The notes: generated from the letters alone by a model not told the origin. 64,000 bases of DNA from Forficula auricularia (GCA_024734495.1 JALMQS010000841.1:1306233-1370232), one strand, 5' to 3'. Positions 10,617 through 21,531 are shown, counted from the first letter of the stretch. Numbers and translations: made by a program.

Positions 10617-10793
10617 TATAAATCTATTAACAAATTTATTTTTTCAACAGAAGACACACTTTTTTATTGTCTCTTTAATTTATAAAAATTATGCTACTCT
10701 CGTCAAAAATAAACTTTTTCAATTTAATTTTATATGAATTCTGGTAACCAATATAAAAATTCAAACTTTTAAAACGACAGTTTACGATTAAAA

Positions 10794-11119
10794 CGAGGGG
10801 TGATCCACAATTGGAAGTAGGTGTACACCTCTTTGGAAGTATTTTGGAAGTATTTGGAAATATTTTGAAGTACTTGGAAATATTTGGAAGTACTTGGAAA
10901 TATTTGTAAGTACTTGGAAATATTTGAAAGTACTTGGGAATATTTGGAAGTACTTGGAAATATTTGGAAGCACTTGGAAATATTTGGAAGTAATTGGCAA
11001 TATTTGGAATTACTTGGAAATATTTGGAAGTACTTGGAAATATTTGGAAGTACTTGGAAATATTTCGAAGTACAAGTGGAAGTAGGTGTACAGCATATTA
11101 GGTCGCGGTTCACCCCTCG
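10794..11119. repeat. 20-bp minisatellite within matched inverted ends
   Basis: About 12-13 copies of the 20-bp unit TATTTGGAAGTACTTGGAAA fill about 10830-11080. The array is bracketed by CGAGGGGTGA (10794-10803) and TCACCCCTCG (11110-11119). Just inside both ends sits a direct copy of GGAAGTAGGTGTACA. The open frames across it on both strands are repeat artefacts, since a 20-bp unit free of stops stays open. Confidence 0.9.
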
Positions 11120-11621
11120 GATTTAATGAATTCGTAATAATAGAAAGTTTGGAATGTAATTTTCCTTTTGACTATTCAAGGTGAAAATATAATGTCGATC
11201 AACATGAAATGATAGATGTGAATTACGAAGATGCCTTTTATATTTAACTATTAAATTTTTGTGCGTTCAGCTTAAAATGGGAAGAAAGAATTAATCTTTG
11301 AGATGATCTCAGTCCGAACAAAGGACAAATTTATGAACAATTTTTTTGAAAAAGACAATATCAGAGAACTTTCCCGACTCCGGAAAAGTGCAATTGTATA
11401 GATCGAAAATAATTTTAATTTGAATAATTTTTCAAGTCTCGAGATGAATAGTAAGTGGTCTAGGCGAGCTATTTAAAGATAATTAAACATATTCGTATGT
11501 ACCATTCATTCATAAAATTAATTATAATGTAAAACTTAAAATAATTAAACACACCAAATCAAACTTCTCCTTTGAATATATATTAATATTAATAATATTT
11601 GAATAAATTATATATATTATG
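11120..11621. other. AT-rich sequence without recognised genes
   Basis: No ORF or repeat recognised. Confidence 0.35.
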
Positions 11622-11718
11622 TCCCCTGGAAATAGATGGTCATTATAGAATAATATACATAATTAATTTTTCAATTACGCAATTTCCAAGATATTAAATG
11701 ACCATCTAATTCCAGGGA
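11622..11718. repeat. Short foldback
   Basis: TCCCCTGGAAATAGATGGTC at the left is mirrored, with one mismatch and small differences, by GACCATCTAATTCCAGGGA at the right, around an AT-rich loop of about 55 nt. Confidence 0.7.
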
Positions 11719-11930
11719 TCAAAATAACCTATACTTAACATGTAAGATTTTAAAATAAAATATGTAATGAAAATATTAATAGCTTTAATTATGTTTTTTA
11801 AGTTTGTGGAAAATGTCTTTGTATTTCCTAGAGAAGAAGAGAATATAGTCTTATAAAATCAGTGTTGTAAATATAAACAACAGAGACATAAAAACTAAAA
11901 ACTTTTTCCTATTATATTAGTAAGTATGAG

Positions 11931-13160
11931 AAAAATAGATTAGATTTTCAAACAAAAGTAAAGTTAAATATATACATGTTCTTCATGTATTCAAAGTTAA
12001 AAAACTTTAAATAAGATAAGAATCTACCTATAGCATGAGCTGTTGTAATTTTTTGAGCGTATCATAAAAAAATATTTAACACACAATCAATCAATAAAAA
12101 CTAGACAATTAATTAATTCTATCTTTCAACTAGCGAGTATTCGTAGTATAGGAAAAGACAGGGGGGAGGTAACGTTAGTAAAAATGCAAAAATATCTTAT
12201 GAATTCAACTATGAACCCCTGTTATATGTATTTCTTGATACTGAACGTGTTAAAAATTTTATTATTTCTCTAATTAAATCACAATTTGAAAAAAAGCTTA
12301 AAATCAATCGGTAAAACTAGATTTTCGATTTGTAGAACTATTTTAGCTTTTATACAAATATTCTGCAAATTGTTTGTCAATAATTTAATCTCTTAAGTAC
12401 ACCACTATGAGCCTACTTTGCCGACACTCATGTTCTATCGTTGTGCAAAACTTATTTAAGTTCTCTCTCAAACACAAACAATCGAGCTTATAAGATTTTT
12501 AAAAAATTTCTGAAATTTTTTTTGTCTTTAAAATCATTAAACGTCTCTATCTCCGTAAATATTGGTCCAAGAGCCTTAAAACAATCGAATTTATAAGATT
12601 TTTGAAAATTTCTGAAAATTTGTTTGTCTTTAAAATCTTTAAACGTCTCTATCTCAGTAAATAATGGTCTGAGAGCCTTAAAACAATCAAATTTATAAGA
12701 TTTTTTTGTTTTTAAAATCTTTAAACGTCTCCATCTCCGTAAATAATGGTCTGAGAGCCTTAAAACAATCAAATTTATAAGATTTTTAAAAAATGGAGAA
12801 AAATAGATTAGATTTTCAAACAAAAATAAAATTAAATATATACATGTTCTTCATGTATTCAAAGTTAAAAAACTTTAAATAAGATAAGAATCTACCTATA
12901 ACATAAGCTGTTAAAATTTTATTATTTCTCTAATTAAATCCCAATTTGAAAAAAAAACTTAAAATCAATCGGTAAAACGAGATTTCCGATTTGTAGAACT
13001 ACTTATTTGTCAAGTTACGAATTTTAACTTTTATACAAATATTCTAAAAATTATTTGTCAATAATATAATCTCTTAAGTACACCACTATGAGCCTACTTT
13101 CCCGAGACTCATGTTCAGTCGTTGTGCAATACTTATTTAAGTTCTCTCTTTCTCAAAGCA
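11931..13160. repeat. Duplicated segment enclosing a 3-copy minisatellite
   Basis: Blocks at about 11931-12045 and 12240-12480 recur in order at about 12797-12912 and 12912-13155. Examples are ACATGTTCTTCATGTATTCA and CACTATGAGCCTACTTT. Between them, 12480-12790 holds three copies of an approximately 90-100 bp unit (GTCTTTAAAATC, AAACGTCTCTATCTC, GAGAGCCTTAAAACAATC). The minus-strand ORF at 12488-12823 is the translated minisatellite, not a gene. Confidence 0.8.
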
Positions 13161-13660
13161 TACAACTAACAGTTCACTTAAAACCCTGGCACTCAAGAAC
13201 AATTTAAAAGTTCTTATGAAAACGTTAAAATACGTATGCAATTCCAATATGTTAACTAGAGTTTAGTATAATGGATAATTATTGTGACCCTAACGAATTT
13301 ATATCTCAGCTAATGTTCTGAATATTTTGAGATTAACTTTTCGTTTGTTTGTTTTTTTCGTTTATATGTAAAAAAAAAAAGATTTGGATTTTTGTTAGCT
13401 CTTTCTCAAACAAATCTAGAATGTGTGGAGGTTAGGAGGAATGTATAGATCAAAGTTCGGTTGATACCAGTAACGTAAGTTTGTTTAAATTGGCTAATGG
13501 TAAAATAACTTCGAAATTAGTGAGTTAAAAATGCCGAGAGTTTGATTTTATTGAAAAAATCACTCAGAGTGATCTCTACTTAATCCAAGATGTAATGAAT
13601 CATATTTTTTTGTCAGATGAGTTATATTTACCCCCTCGGAAATCGTACCCAAATACTAAG
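13161..13660. other. AT-rich sequence without recognised genes
   Basis: Nothing recognised in this stretch. Confidence 0.35.
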
Positions 13661-13669
13661 CTAGAAGGG

Positions 13670-13985
13670 CCATTTTTTTTTTTTTTTTTTTAATGCAATC
13701 GAATGCAAGAAGGGGCGCAGCAGTAAAGATACAGCCCCTATGGATCTCGAAAGACCCTTGCATTACTGAAGAGAAGGAAAAGTTGATTAAGTGAGACGTA
13801 GGTGTTTATGCCCTCGGGTTTTGAAGGTTTGAAGATTATAAGTGCTGGGAAAGATGGAGGCTGGGAGAGACTTCCAGTTCCTTGAAGTCATGGGGATATA
13901 CGTATTGGCGAATGATGTGTTCCGACACTTTTCTAATTTGACCGCGAAAGAGTGTTCGGAGTCGGCAAAACGCGTGCTATAGCTT
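13670..13985. mobile_element. Fragment of an unassigned dispersed repeat
   Basis: After a poly-T run the sequence reads AATGCAATCGAATGCAAGAA, ...GGATCTCGAAAGACCCTTGC... and continues through AGACTTCCAGTTCC. The first part recurs at about 50450-50570 and the second part, diverged, at about 57430-57665. It is less AT-rich than its surroundings. Non-LTR retrotransposon origin is a guess; no reverse transcriptase is visible. Confidence 0.55.
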
Positions 13986-14194
13986 TCGAATGAAAAACCA
14001 CAATGACATAATTATATATTTATAACCAGCTTATAACTTAACTTTTTTGCAACGAAATTTTCTCTGGAGAGAAACGGACTGGTAGAAATTTTAATTGAAA
14101 GTAATGGAAGGCAGCCCAGAGGTAGTGAGGAACGAAAAAATTAACACATATCAAATAAGGTGTAGTTTATTGGAATCCTTCCTCCTTTCCTTTC

Positions 14195-14237
14195 AAACCG
14201 ACGTTTCGGAGGATTTTTCTCTCCTTCTTCAGGGTTT
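14195..14237 (-). ncRNA. Hammerhead ribozyme motif, intact core
   Basis: Stem I AAACC/GGTTT, CTGAAGA, stem II GGAG...CTCC, GAAAC, GTC. The predicted cleavage site is just after the C at 14200 (minus strand). All core bases fit the CTGANGA / GAAA / NUH consensus. Stem III is only AC/GT, as in known Penelope-type hammerheads. Confidence 0.75.
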
Positions 14238-14468
14238 CAATGGGTCAATGAATGAAACAAATAAAATGTTTCCTTCTTCTCTCCACAGTAGTGTTCAAAA
14301 AATTTTTTCTTTTTTAACAAAGGCATAGAAAAACAATTTTTTTTCCTCCTTTTCTTAATTAGAATTCCATTTATCTATCTAATTAAGAAAAGGAGGGAAG
14401 AAAATTTTTGAAAACTACTGTGGAGAGAAGAAGGAAACATTTTATTTGTTTCATTCATTGACCCTTTG

Positions 14469-14511
14469 AAACCTTGAAGAAGGAGGGAAAAATCATCCGA
14501 AACGTCGGTTT
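14469..14511 (+). ncRNA. Hammerhead-like motif, one core change
   Basis: Stem I AAACC/GGTTT, TTGAAGA (first C changed to T), stem II GGAGG...ATCC, GAAAC, GTC (14504-14506). Confidence 0.6.
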
Positions 14512-14626
14512 GAAAGGAAAGGAGGAAGGATTCCAATAAATTACACCTTATTTGATATGTGTTAATTTTTTCTTTCCTCACTACCTCTGGGCTGCCTTCC
14601 ATTACTTTCAATTATAACTTAACTTT

Positions 14627-15689
14627 GACCAAAAAAATATCCATAACATCTCAGATTAAGTACGGAGTATTCTCAGTCATTTTTCCAAAAAGTTGAATTA
14701 TTAAATTCGGCGAACATTTAAGTTTACCTGAAAAATGTAAAGATTAATGATGGAAGCAATATGTATCCTAATTCCCTAATCAGAGTAGTTCATATCTTTA
14801 GTCGAAGATACAGGAAAAATAAAGGAAAATAGTTATGTATTTTTTGAGAAATTATTGATTTTAGAAGAATTAGAAAACTTGTTCGAATTAAAGAAATAAG
14901 TTTTAAAATTACTAACCATAAAGATCAAGAGAAAATAACAATTTTGTGGTTGAGGGTCATATTTAAATATAAATATATTGTTCAAATATTTTTTGTAGAC
15001 TATACCATATTCTTAACTAAAAAAATGAAATTAAAATATTCTTGTTTTCAAACTTCAATGGTTTTTGTCATGAAATAAAGTTAATAATTTAGATAAATTA
15101 TTTTTTATTTATTTATATTAATTTAATAAAGAGTTTTGTTCACCACTGTTTAATCATCTTCAGTATTAATAAGCAGTATTTGGTTGTGGGGAATATTAAG
15201 AATGAAATATTTTTAGTGACTAAAATAAATAATTCAATGAGTTTGCGAGCTGGGAGCCCCGTGAATATATGCAACCTATACAATCTGTCTGGTGATGGAT
15301 CGACTACCCACTAGGAGGATGTGGAAAATTAAATTTAATGAATTGAGCAGGCATGGAACTTTAGCTTCAAAAGACAAAACTTTAATTCAAGTTGTGATTG
15401 CTTTAGGGAGTAGTTTTCGAAATAAGGTAAGAGGTGTATCATCAGTAGTATAGAAAGAGAAGTTGGTGGTGTTTTTTAACCGACTTCAAAAAAGGAGGAG
15501 GTTCTCTATTCGACTGAATTTTTTTTTTTTCATATTCAGGGTTTTTTTTAACGATATTGATGTGAGGAGGAGATACACCAGAAGGCGCATCTCCTAAAGG
15601 CCTGTATGGGATGGCCCCTTCATCGTGAAAAGAACAGAGTAGAAAGAAAGAAGCCGTAATCACGAGCCAAATCTCAGAAAGTTAGATAC
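14627..15689. other. Mostly unassigned; includes an 'ACCGACTTCAAAAAA' repeat fragment
   Basis: A fragment of the dispersed repeat (ACCGACTTCAAAAAAGGAGG, then TTCTCTATTCGACTG) lies at 15477-15520. A decayed hammerhead-like stretch on the minus strand may lie at 15130-15160 (CTGAAGATG...). The short ORFs look like noise. Confidence 0.45.
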
Positions 15690-16715
15690 AATCCAATTTA
15701 CCAAGTTTCTAAATTAATGCGAAATATTTTTAAGGGTGATTTTTCAGCAAAAATTAAGGGGGTCTTTCATATAATTTTTTGTTCAAATCCTCTTGCCCTC
15801 CAAGTTACAGCCCTCTAAATTCAGCGGGGAAATTGTTTTTATTTAATATATCCACTATGGAAAAATTTAGAAGAATGACATTTAGCCGATAACTGATGTT
15901 AATAAAATGACAGTTTTTCACTCTATAATGTTATCACAAGAGGATGAAAAAATCAACCCCTATAATAATAATAGTTTGCATGAAAACTTTTTAATGGGTC
16001 TAAATTTCCCTATTTAAAAACTTGGTTTAAAAAGAAGTATTCCATCTGCAACTTTTTCAATTATATCTTGACCTTTTCTCATAAAATTGTTTGTTTGATC
16101 ACAGAAAAATAAAATAATACTCAAACCCTTTTTCCATAAATTCATAGATTGAAAAGTTTTTGTTTTGCCGAGAGTAGCAGAGTTGTTGATTCACAAAGAG
16201 AAACAAAGAGGTTGTCCTCTGCTTGATGCAAATAAACATATACACATATATCTCAAGATGATATATCTGTATATATATTATTTATTTGTTTGAACAAATA
16301 AATAATATATATACAGATATATCATCTTGAGATATATGTGTATATGTTTATTTGCATCAAGCAGAGGACAACCTCTTTGTTTCTCTTTGTGAATTCATAG
16401 ATTGGTTATTATTTGTTAAAAAAATCAAGTGGGGTGATGTTAAATGAAGTCATAATGACAAATATTTTTATTGATATGAATCGTCAACAACTGCCATTTT
16501 ATTAGCATAAGTTATCTGTCAAATTTCATTCTTCTATAATAAATTCCTCCATAATGGATATATTAAATAAAATCAATTCCCCCCAACTAAATTTAGAGGC
16601 CTCCAACTTGGAGGGAAAGAGGTTTTGAACAAAAAATTATATGAACGACCTCCCATTAATTTTTGCTGAAAAATCACCCTTTAAAATATTTCGGATCAAT
16701 TTAGAAACACTCTGT
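15690..16715. repeat. Large palindrome interrupted by a younger insertion
   Basis: The left arm (about 15690-15920) and right arm (about 16480-16715) are inverted copies with roughly 80-85% identity by eye. Shared blocks are GGTGATTTTTCAGCAAAAAT, ATAATTTTTTGTTCAAA and GTTAATAAAATGACAG. The element at 16152-16391 is inserted in the spacer. No ribozyme core or ORF was recognised, and the outer TSD is not clear. Confidence 0.7.
16139..16404. mobile_element. Near-perfect palindrome with 13-bp TSD, centred near a ribozyme cleavage position
   Basis: TSD AATTCATAGATTG at 16139-16151 and 16392-16404. The element (16152-16391) has a left-only tail (AAAAGTTTTTGTTTTGCCGA...) and then a nearly perfect 200-bp palindrome. 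At the centre the left arm, read on the minus strand, begins TCAAACAAATAAATAAT. That is the sequence that follows the predicted cleavage point GTC/TCAAAC in the single-arm copy at 54456. The right arm starts 3-4 nt further in. No hammerhead remains in this element. Confidence 0.85.
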
Positions 16716-16728
16716 TTATAGGTATACA

Positions 16729-17940
16729 TACCGGGTGAATTTTTTTATCTTGAGACAGTCTTATAACTCAAAAACAGTGCATTATATGGGAAAAAGTTTC
16801 AAATAAAAGTTTATTTATATCAAGGTGAAAACTAAATTACGCTATTATTTGTTGACGTAGAACAAGCTTTCAAGGGTATTTCGAGGTCAAGTTCTGTTTT
16901 TTAAATGGAACCCTATATTTTTATTTACGTCTCCTTAATCTACAAAAAAAACTGAACAACTTTCATAAGAACTATTTTTTATACGACATCAAATAAACAA
17001 AATACATGATTCAATTAGAACTCTAAAAAAACTTAATAATTATTTTTAACACTTATTTAACTTAATTATCAAATAATAATGATTACATAATTAATTATTA
17101 AATAAATAATTATTAAATTGAAATGTCACAATAATGAAAATAAGGGTTTATAATGATATGAAAACTTCGTTACTTATACTCAGATTTAAGAGATTAGTAC
17201 ATAAGTACATAAAATTCTTGAGTTTAAAAAAGTTTATTTCTCGTAGATAGTTATATTGTAATTCTATAATAAAAATGGAGCATTTTTTGTTGAAGATAGA
17301 ATTCAAATGGTCTTAATTTATGCGGTGAATGTGGAAAAAGTGTTATGGAGCTGTCATTGATAGATGCCGAGCATTTTCCTGACAGAGATACACCCTCAGG
17401 AGCTTCATTTTGTCGTGTTGTAAAAAACAGGAAATGGAAAGGCTACCAAGTAACTGAATCAGGCCAAGATAACGAAATTGGAACTGGAATTCATCTAGAA
17501 GACTTGCAATAACACTCTGGATCTGGAATGTCACAGAACAGTATCGAAAAATTATTAAATTATTTATTTAATAATTAATTATTTATTCATCATTATTTGT
17601 TAATTAAATAAAATAATTGTTAAAAATAATTATAATATATATTTTTTTCTAAGATATAATTGATTCAATATTTTGTTTATTTGATGTCGTATAAAAAAAT
17701 AGTTCTAATCAAAGTTCAGTTTTTTTTGTAGATTACATAGACGTATAGAAAAATATAGGGTTCCATTTAAAAAACAGAACTCGACCTCGAAATACCCTTG
17801 AAAGCTTGTTCTACGTCGAACAACAATAACGTAGTATAGTTTCCCCCTCAATATAAATAAACTTTTCTTTGAAACTTTCTTCATATAATGCATTGTTTTT
17901 GAGTTATAAGACTGTCTCAATATAAAAAACTCTCCCGGTA
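16729..17940 (+). mobile_element. Tc1/mariner-type element with about 370-430 bp TIRs
   Basis: The ends CCGGGTGAATTTTTTTATC and the complement of GATA(T)TTGAG-type right end (…ACTCTCCCGG) are flanked by TA. Element 16731-17938, 1.2 kb. The inverted repeats are unusually long, from both ends to about 17060 and 17560, including GACAGTCTTATAACTCAAAA and AAATACCCTTGAAAGCTTG. The middle holds the transposase remnant below. The ORF at 17705-17920 lies within the TIR. Confidence 0.7.
17307..17512 (+). pseudogene. DUF4817-like HTH remnant of a transposase
   Basis: Starting at ATG 17307 the frame reads MVLIYAVNVEK-like residues. After a one-base frameshift the frame at 17345-17512 reads ...LIDAEHFPDRDTPSGASF and then CRVVKN. 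The pattern 'MvLiYgec...A..lYaerFPdR..PS..tF.rvv' is that of the DUF4817 helix-turn-helix, an arthropod-rich DNA-binding domain at the N terminus of IS630/Tc1-mariner-type transposases. Only this domain is left; the DDE catalytic part has been lost and the reading frame ends at a stop at 17510. Position between long TIRs supports a transposase origin. The link rests on motif memory, not a profile search. Confidence 0.55.
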
Positions 17941-19126
17941 TATATAAATTAATTTCTGAAATTTAAAATTTTTTTTAACCATTATAATGTTTATCAGCAA
18001 TCGCCCGAGTCTCAAAGTGTATCCTACTATCTTAGAATCTAAATTCTTTGGATTGTAATATTCTTCCTCATTTAACCTACAATATTTGACTTAAGCACCA
18101 CATTTTAAAGGATTCCAGTCCTTTTTTCTCTATCTCTATTTTTTTTCTTCAAATTTTTACACCGTGATGCTTCAGCAAAATTTTTATATTTTCTAGGATA
18201 TTTAATGAGAGCCATAATAATTTTTGTTTTGAATTAGATCCTGTTTTATAATCTAGACTTGCTTTTTGACTTTTCAGTTTAAAGATAGCTAAAGATAGCT
18301 AAAATAAAATAAATAAGTAAAAGCATGATTTGTTTTATAAGAATAAATTAAAAACGCTCTTTGAGACATGACTCCACACTCTAATTACCTAAATGTTTCA
18401 AGTTTCTTTCTCCCGAGCTAAAACAAAGAATGAATAGACATTATCTATAGGCCTTGCCACTGCTTTTTATTCTAAACAACCCTACATACTCACTAACATT
18501 CAGAGTCCAATGTGAAATAAGTTTTTTGTATCTGGAGTAAACTATATATCTATACTAATACGAATAGCCAGCACACCATACATGATGTATTCTTGTTGTA
18601 GTGTGACGAATGATAGATTATGGGAAATTAATTTAAAAATACTCGAAGAAGCATTAAACCGCAGAGGCATAATCTCTTAAAAATGAATAAATAAATAATA
18701 TTCCAAAACTTAGAAATGTGACAGATCATTTGTTGTAATGTCAGCTAGATTGAGGAAACATTGTAAATATTAATTCCTTTATCTCTATGAACATACGAGT
18801 TGGTCACGGGTAGATACTTGTTCTTTTGGAGGAAAGTGAAAGAGAGGGAGAGTGTCTGTATTTGTGTCTAGTATTAGTCTGTGTCTTATAACAAATTATG
18901 TGAAACCAAATTTTCTACTCAAAAATCAGTCAGAGCATTAATATTTTAAATTGCAAACACAGCGCGGATAAGCGCCGCGAACTTATTTGGATATAAATAA
19001 ATTTGAAACTCTTTTAGATGTATTTAGATGATAAATATGGTCGATCTAATTTCAACCTCAATCCTAAGAATTTTCATGAATCTGTGTCCATTTTTTGAAT
19101 GGATAAAATTGCTAAACAAATATAAG
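17941..19126. other. AT-rich sequence without recognised genes
   Basis: No coding region recognised. A short GC-richer motif near 18958-18985 (GCGCGGATAAGCGCCGCG) stands out from its surroundings but has no ORF. Confidence 0.4.
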
Positions 19127-19128
19127 TA

Positions 19129-20078
19129 TAGGGGAGGCCGGGTCTAGTTGATACAGGGTCAAGTTGATACAGGCCAAAACACTTCCTAATGCGTAGACGA
19201 ACACAAGTGGCGACTGGCTTATCTAGACAACCGATTGGTACTCTGCAATCAGGCGTGATCACTTGGAGGAGGTTGCTTCCCTTTGTTAGTTGTGAACTAA
19301 AAACTTTTTTTCATCGTCGAATATAAATTTTCACTACTGTTTTTCAATTATTATTATAAGTTAATTTGTTCATAAATTGTGTTATCGACGACATCCGTTG
19401 TTACATGTTATAAAGGTAAGAATTTTAACTTTGTTCTAACTGTTTCATGTTTCACGTATTTTTGAGTTTAGTGTAATGGCGACGTTTGGGTCAAGTTGAT
19501 AAGCTCATTTTGGGTCAAATTGATACGGTGTATCAACTTAACTCACAAGCGTTTCAAGAGTTATTCTTCATCCAAACCTGGCCAAGATTGGATCCTGTAT
19601 TTCCTGCAAGAAGTGGGCGCACATCGCCTGTGCAGAGAACAACCCCTTATACACTGTCAATCAGATCCAAATTCTTCTTCAGAGTCGGAGTAATCGGTCA
19701 CAATCAATGATTGTTTCAGCTTTCATTTTTCCCAAAATGTTAAAATATCTGTTATAGTTACAATAAAACTTTTTCATATTTCTGTTTTGTCTATTATTTT
19801 ATTAATTCCTGACACCGTATTAGCTTACTCAGCAGTGAGAATTTAACTTGACCAATCTGGGTCAAGTTGATACATCTTGCAAATTTTAAAACTTTTTTTG
19901 ACAAAACAAATTTATAATTTTATAAAGAATTTAAATATCACAAGTTATAGCGAAATAGTTATAGTTACGAATTACACCTACTTTAGTTCAAAATGATGGC
20001 GGAAAAAATTACAAAAATCAAGTAAAAAAATTACAAAAATCAAGTAAAAAGTGTATCAACTAGACCCGGTCTCCCCTA
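19129..20078. mobile_element. pogo-like element, deleted, 946 bp
   Basis: TA flanks at 19129-19130 and 20077-20078. The TIRs (GGGGAGGCCGGGTCTAGTTG and its near complement) are about 27 bp. The unit GGGTCAAGTTGATAC recurs inside near 19155, 19487, 19508 and 19857, as subterminal transposase-binding repeats would. TA duplication and this repeat type fit pogo-like elements. Confidence 0.7.
19530..19705 (+). pseudogene. C-terminal zinc-finger-like remnant of a transposase
   Basis: Three frames must be combined. One gives KPGQDW, the next CISCKKWAHIACAENNPLYT, and the last QSDPNSSSESE before a stop at about 19693. Together they resemble the C-x2-C...WAH..C (PHD-type) tail ending in acidic/serine residues found at the end of some insect pogo-like transposases. 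At least two frameshifts separate the parts, so it is dead. The catalytic DDE domain is absent. Known: such zinc-finger tails occur in this group. Inferred: identity of this copy. Confidence 0.45.
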
Positions 20079-21462
20079 TAACTTATTTTATAAATATTTA
20101 AAATAAGAAACTCACTAAAATACTTTTGATAACTTGAAACTTAGAAAGTGAACGTTACGAATACAGGGAGTTTTGCCAAAATGTCATTTAAGATGTTTTA
20201 GCGTATGTAATTAGACTTTTTTTCGAAAATTTGTATAGTTACTTATAGTTATATAAATTTTTATCGTTAAGTATAATCATGATCGAATTTTATATTTTGC
20301 TATTTTAGTCACCAAATGAGCAAAAGCCGACTTTAAGCAGTATGTACAGCGAACTAACCAACTCAATATAAATATAAGCTAAATAATTGCGTTAGCCAAA
20401 AGCGCCCAGGGGTTTAAATCTGAAAAATATTGCTATTTAGTGTTGAATTAAAAAAATAAATGCGATTCGTTTATTACTTAATTTATAAGGGAATGTTATA
20501 GTTATTTGACAGGTTATTTAAATGATGGAATAAAACATCAATGGAATGGATAATATTTATTTGAAGTTAATTAAATATATGTAGGTATATACAAAAGTTA
20601 GAAAAACAATCCTCTTACATAATAGTTTAATTTTTTTCTTTTTATAATATATATTTATTTATTTATATTTATTATTATATCTTAGAATAGTTTATTAAAC
20701 AAGAAATATAATATTTATAATGTAAAAGAATGTATAGAAGAGAATATAGCTTTTGTGCTTTCCAGGATCAAGGTAGGTGTAGAGCTCGGATTTGCAAAAT
20801 CTACGATTTCAATTTCACACAAAACATTTCTTATGACATATAATAGAAAGGTTTTAATCGTTGACTTTTTCTTCATTTTTTTTTTTAATTGCATTTGCTT
20901 GCATATTTCGCGAGACTAAACATTAAGCTGAAATTGCCATGATTTCAATATGTATATTGTATAATATATATTATTTTATTCAGAGGCAAAACCACAAATA
21001 AAAGACAATAAACATTTTTCGAGGATGATATTTTAAAATGGTCCAAATTTGTATATCTTAACTTGTATCTTATTTTATCTATATCACAAATTCTGTATAT
21101 ATTTTTCTATTGGAGTTAATTTAGAATTTAATTCAATATAGCTTGATGCACATGGACGTTAACTGATCTGCGTTAATCGTTGTTTTTAAAATATAATTCT
21201 TCCAAACCAGACGGGTAACACAGATGGGTTAACTATCGTGTATATCCTATAGATATTATGATTTTAATATGCATGATTTCATTTTGTCAAATTAATTTAA
21301 TCTATCGGTAAAGTTTTTTACATATTTTGGAAATAAAACCATAATAAAAAAAGTATACTCATTTTTTTGTTTATTTTTTTTAATTTAAATTTATATGTAT
21401 AATTAAACAAAAATATGCTAAATTTTAGTTATATATTAGATATTACATTTAAATGAAAATAA
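20079..21462. other. AT-rich sequence without recognised genes
   Basis: Nothing supported. A patch at 20755-20815 is less AT-rich without an ORF. Confidence 0.4.
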
Positions 21463-21531
21463 ATATTAATTAATAAAGTAAAGGGAGTGTAGTTTCACAG
21501 TGAATAGAATAAAACTCAAAGAGGTTTATAC

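Larger units (their letters stand above)
10440..10740. mobile_element. Ribozyme-type palindromic insertion with 15-bp TSD
   Basis: AATTTTATATGAATT flanks the element at 10440-10454 and 10726-10740. The arms carry hammerhead motifs, minus strand at left and plus strand at right. The right arm continues about 50 nt further (TGCTACTCTCGTCAAAAATA...) before the TSD, while the left arm lacks this part. The same tail in reverse orientation starts the element at 16152, so it is a true 3' end shared between insertions. Confidence 0.8.
14031..14626. mobile_element. 566-bp ribozyme palindrome with 15-bp TSD
   Basis: The TSD TTATAACTTAACTTT lies at 14031-14045 and 14612-14626. The element (14046-14611) starts with a one-sided tail of about 50 nt (GCAACGAAATTTTCTCTGG...). 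Two inverted arms of about 240 nt follow, each with a hammerhead motif and the block GGCAGCCCAGAGGTAGTGAG (or its complement) near its outer end. The open frames in the two arms (14095-14328 plus, 14375-14611 minus) translate alike because of the palindrome. A sister copy lies at 61778-62303. Confidence 0.85.

Noticed and set aside
10769..11126. Long open frames on both strands rich in KYF / LGNIWKY patterns
   Set aside because: They are translations of the 20-bp minisatellite; any stop-free unit gives such frames in several phases.
12488..12823. 111-codon minus-strand frame with repeated FKALRPLFTEIETF
   Set aside because: Translation of the three-copy minisatellite; no start context or domain.
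14095..14611. Two similar small proteins (KVMEGSPEVVR...), also at 61822 and 62100
   Set aside because: They read through the same palindromic ribozyme element; similarity follows from copy structure, and small deletions between copies are not all in frame.
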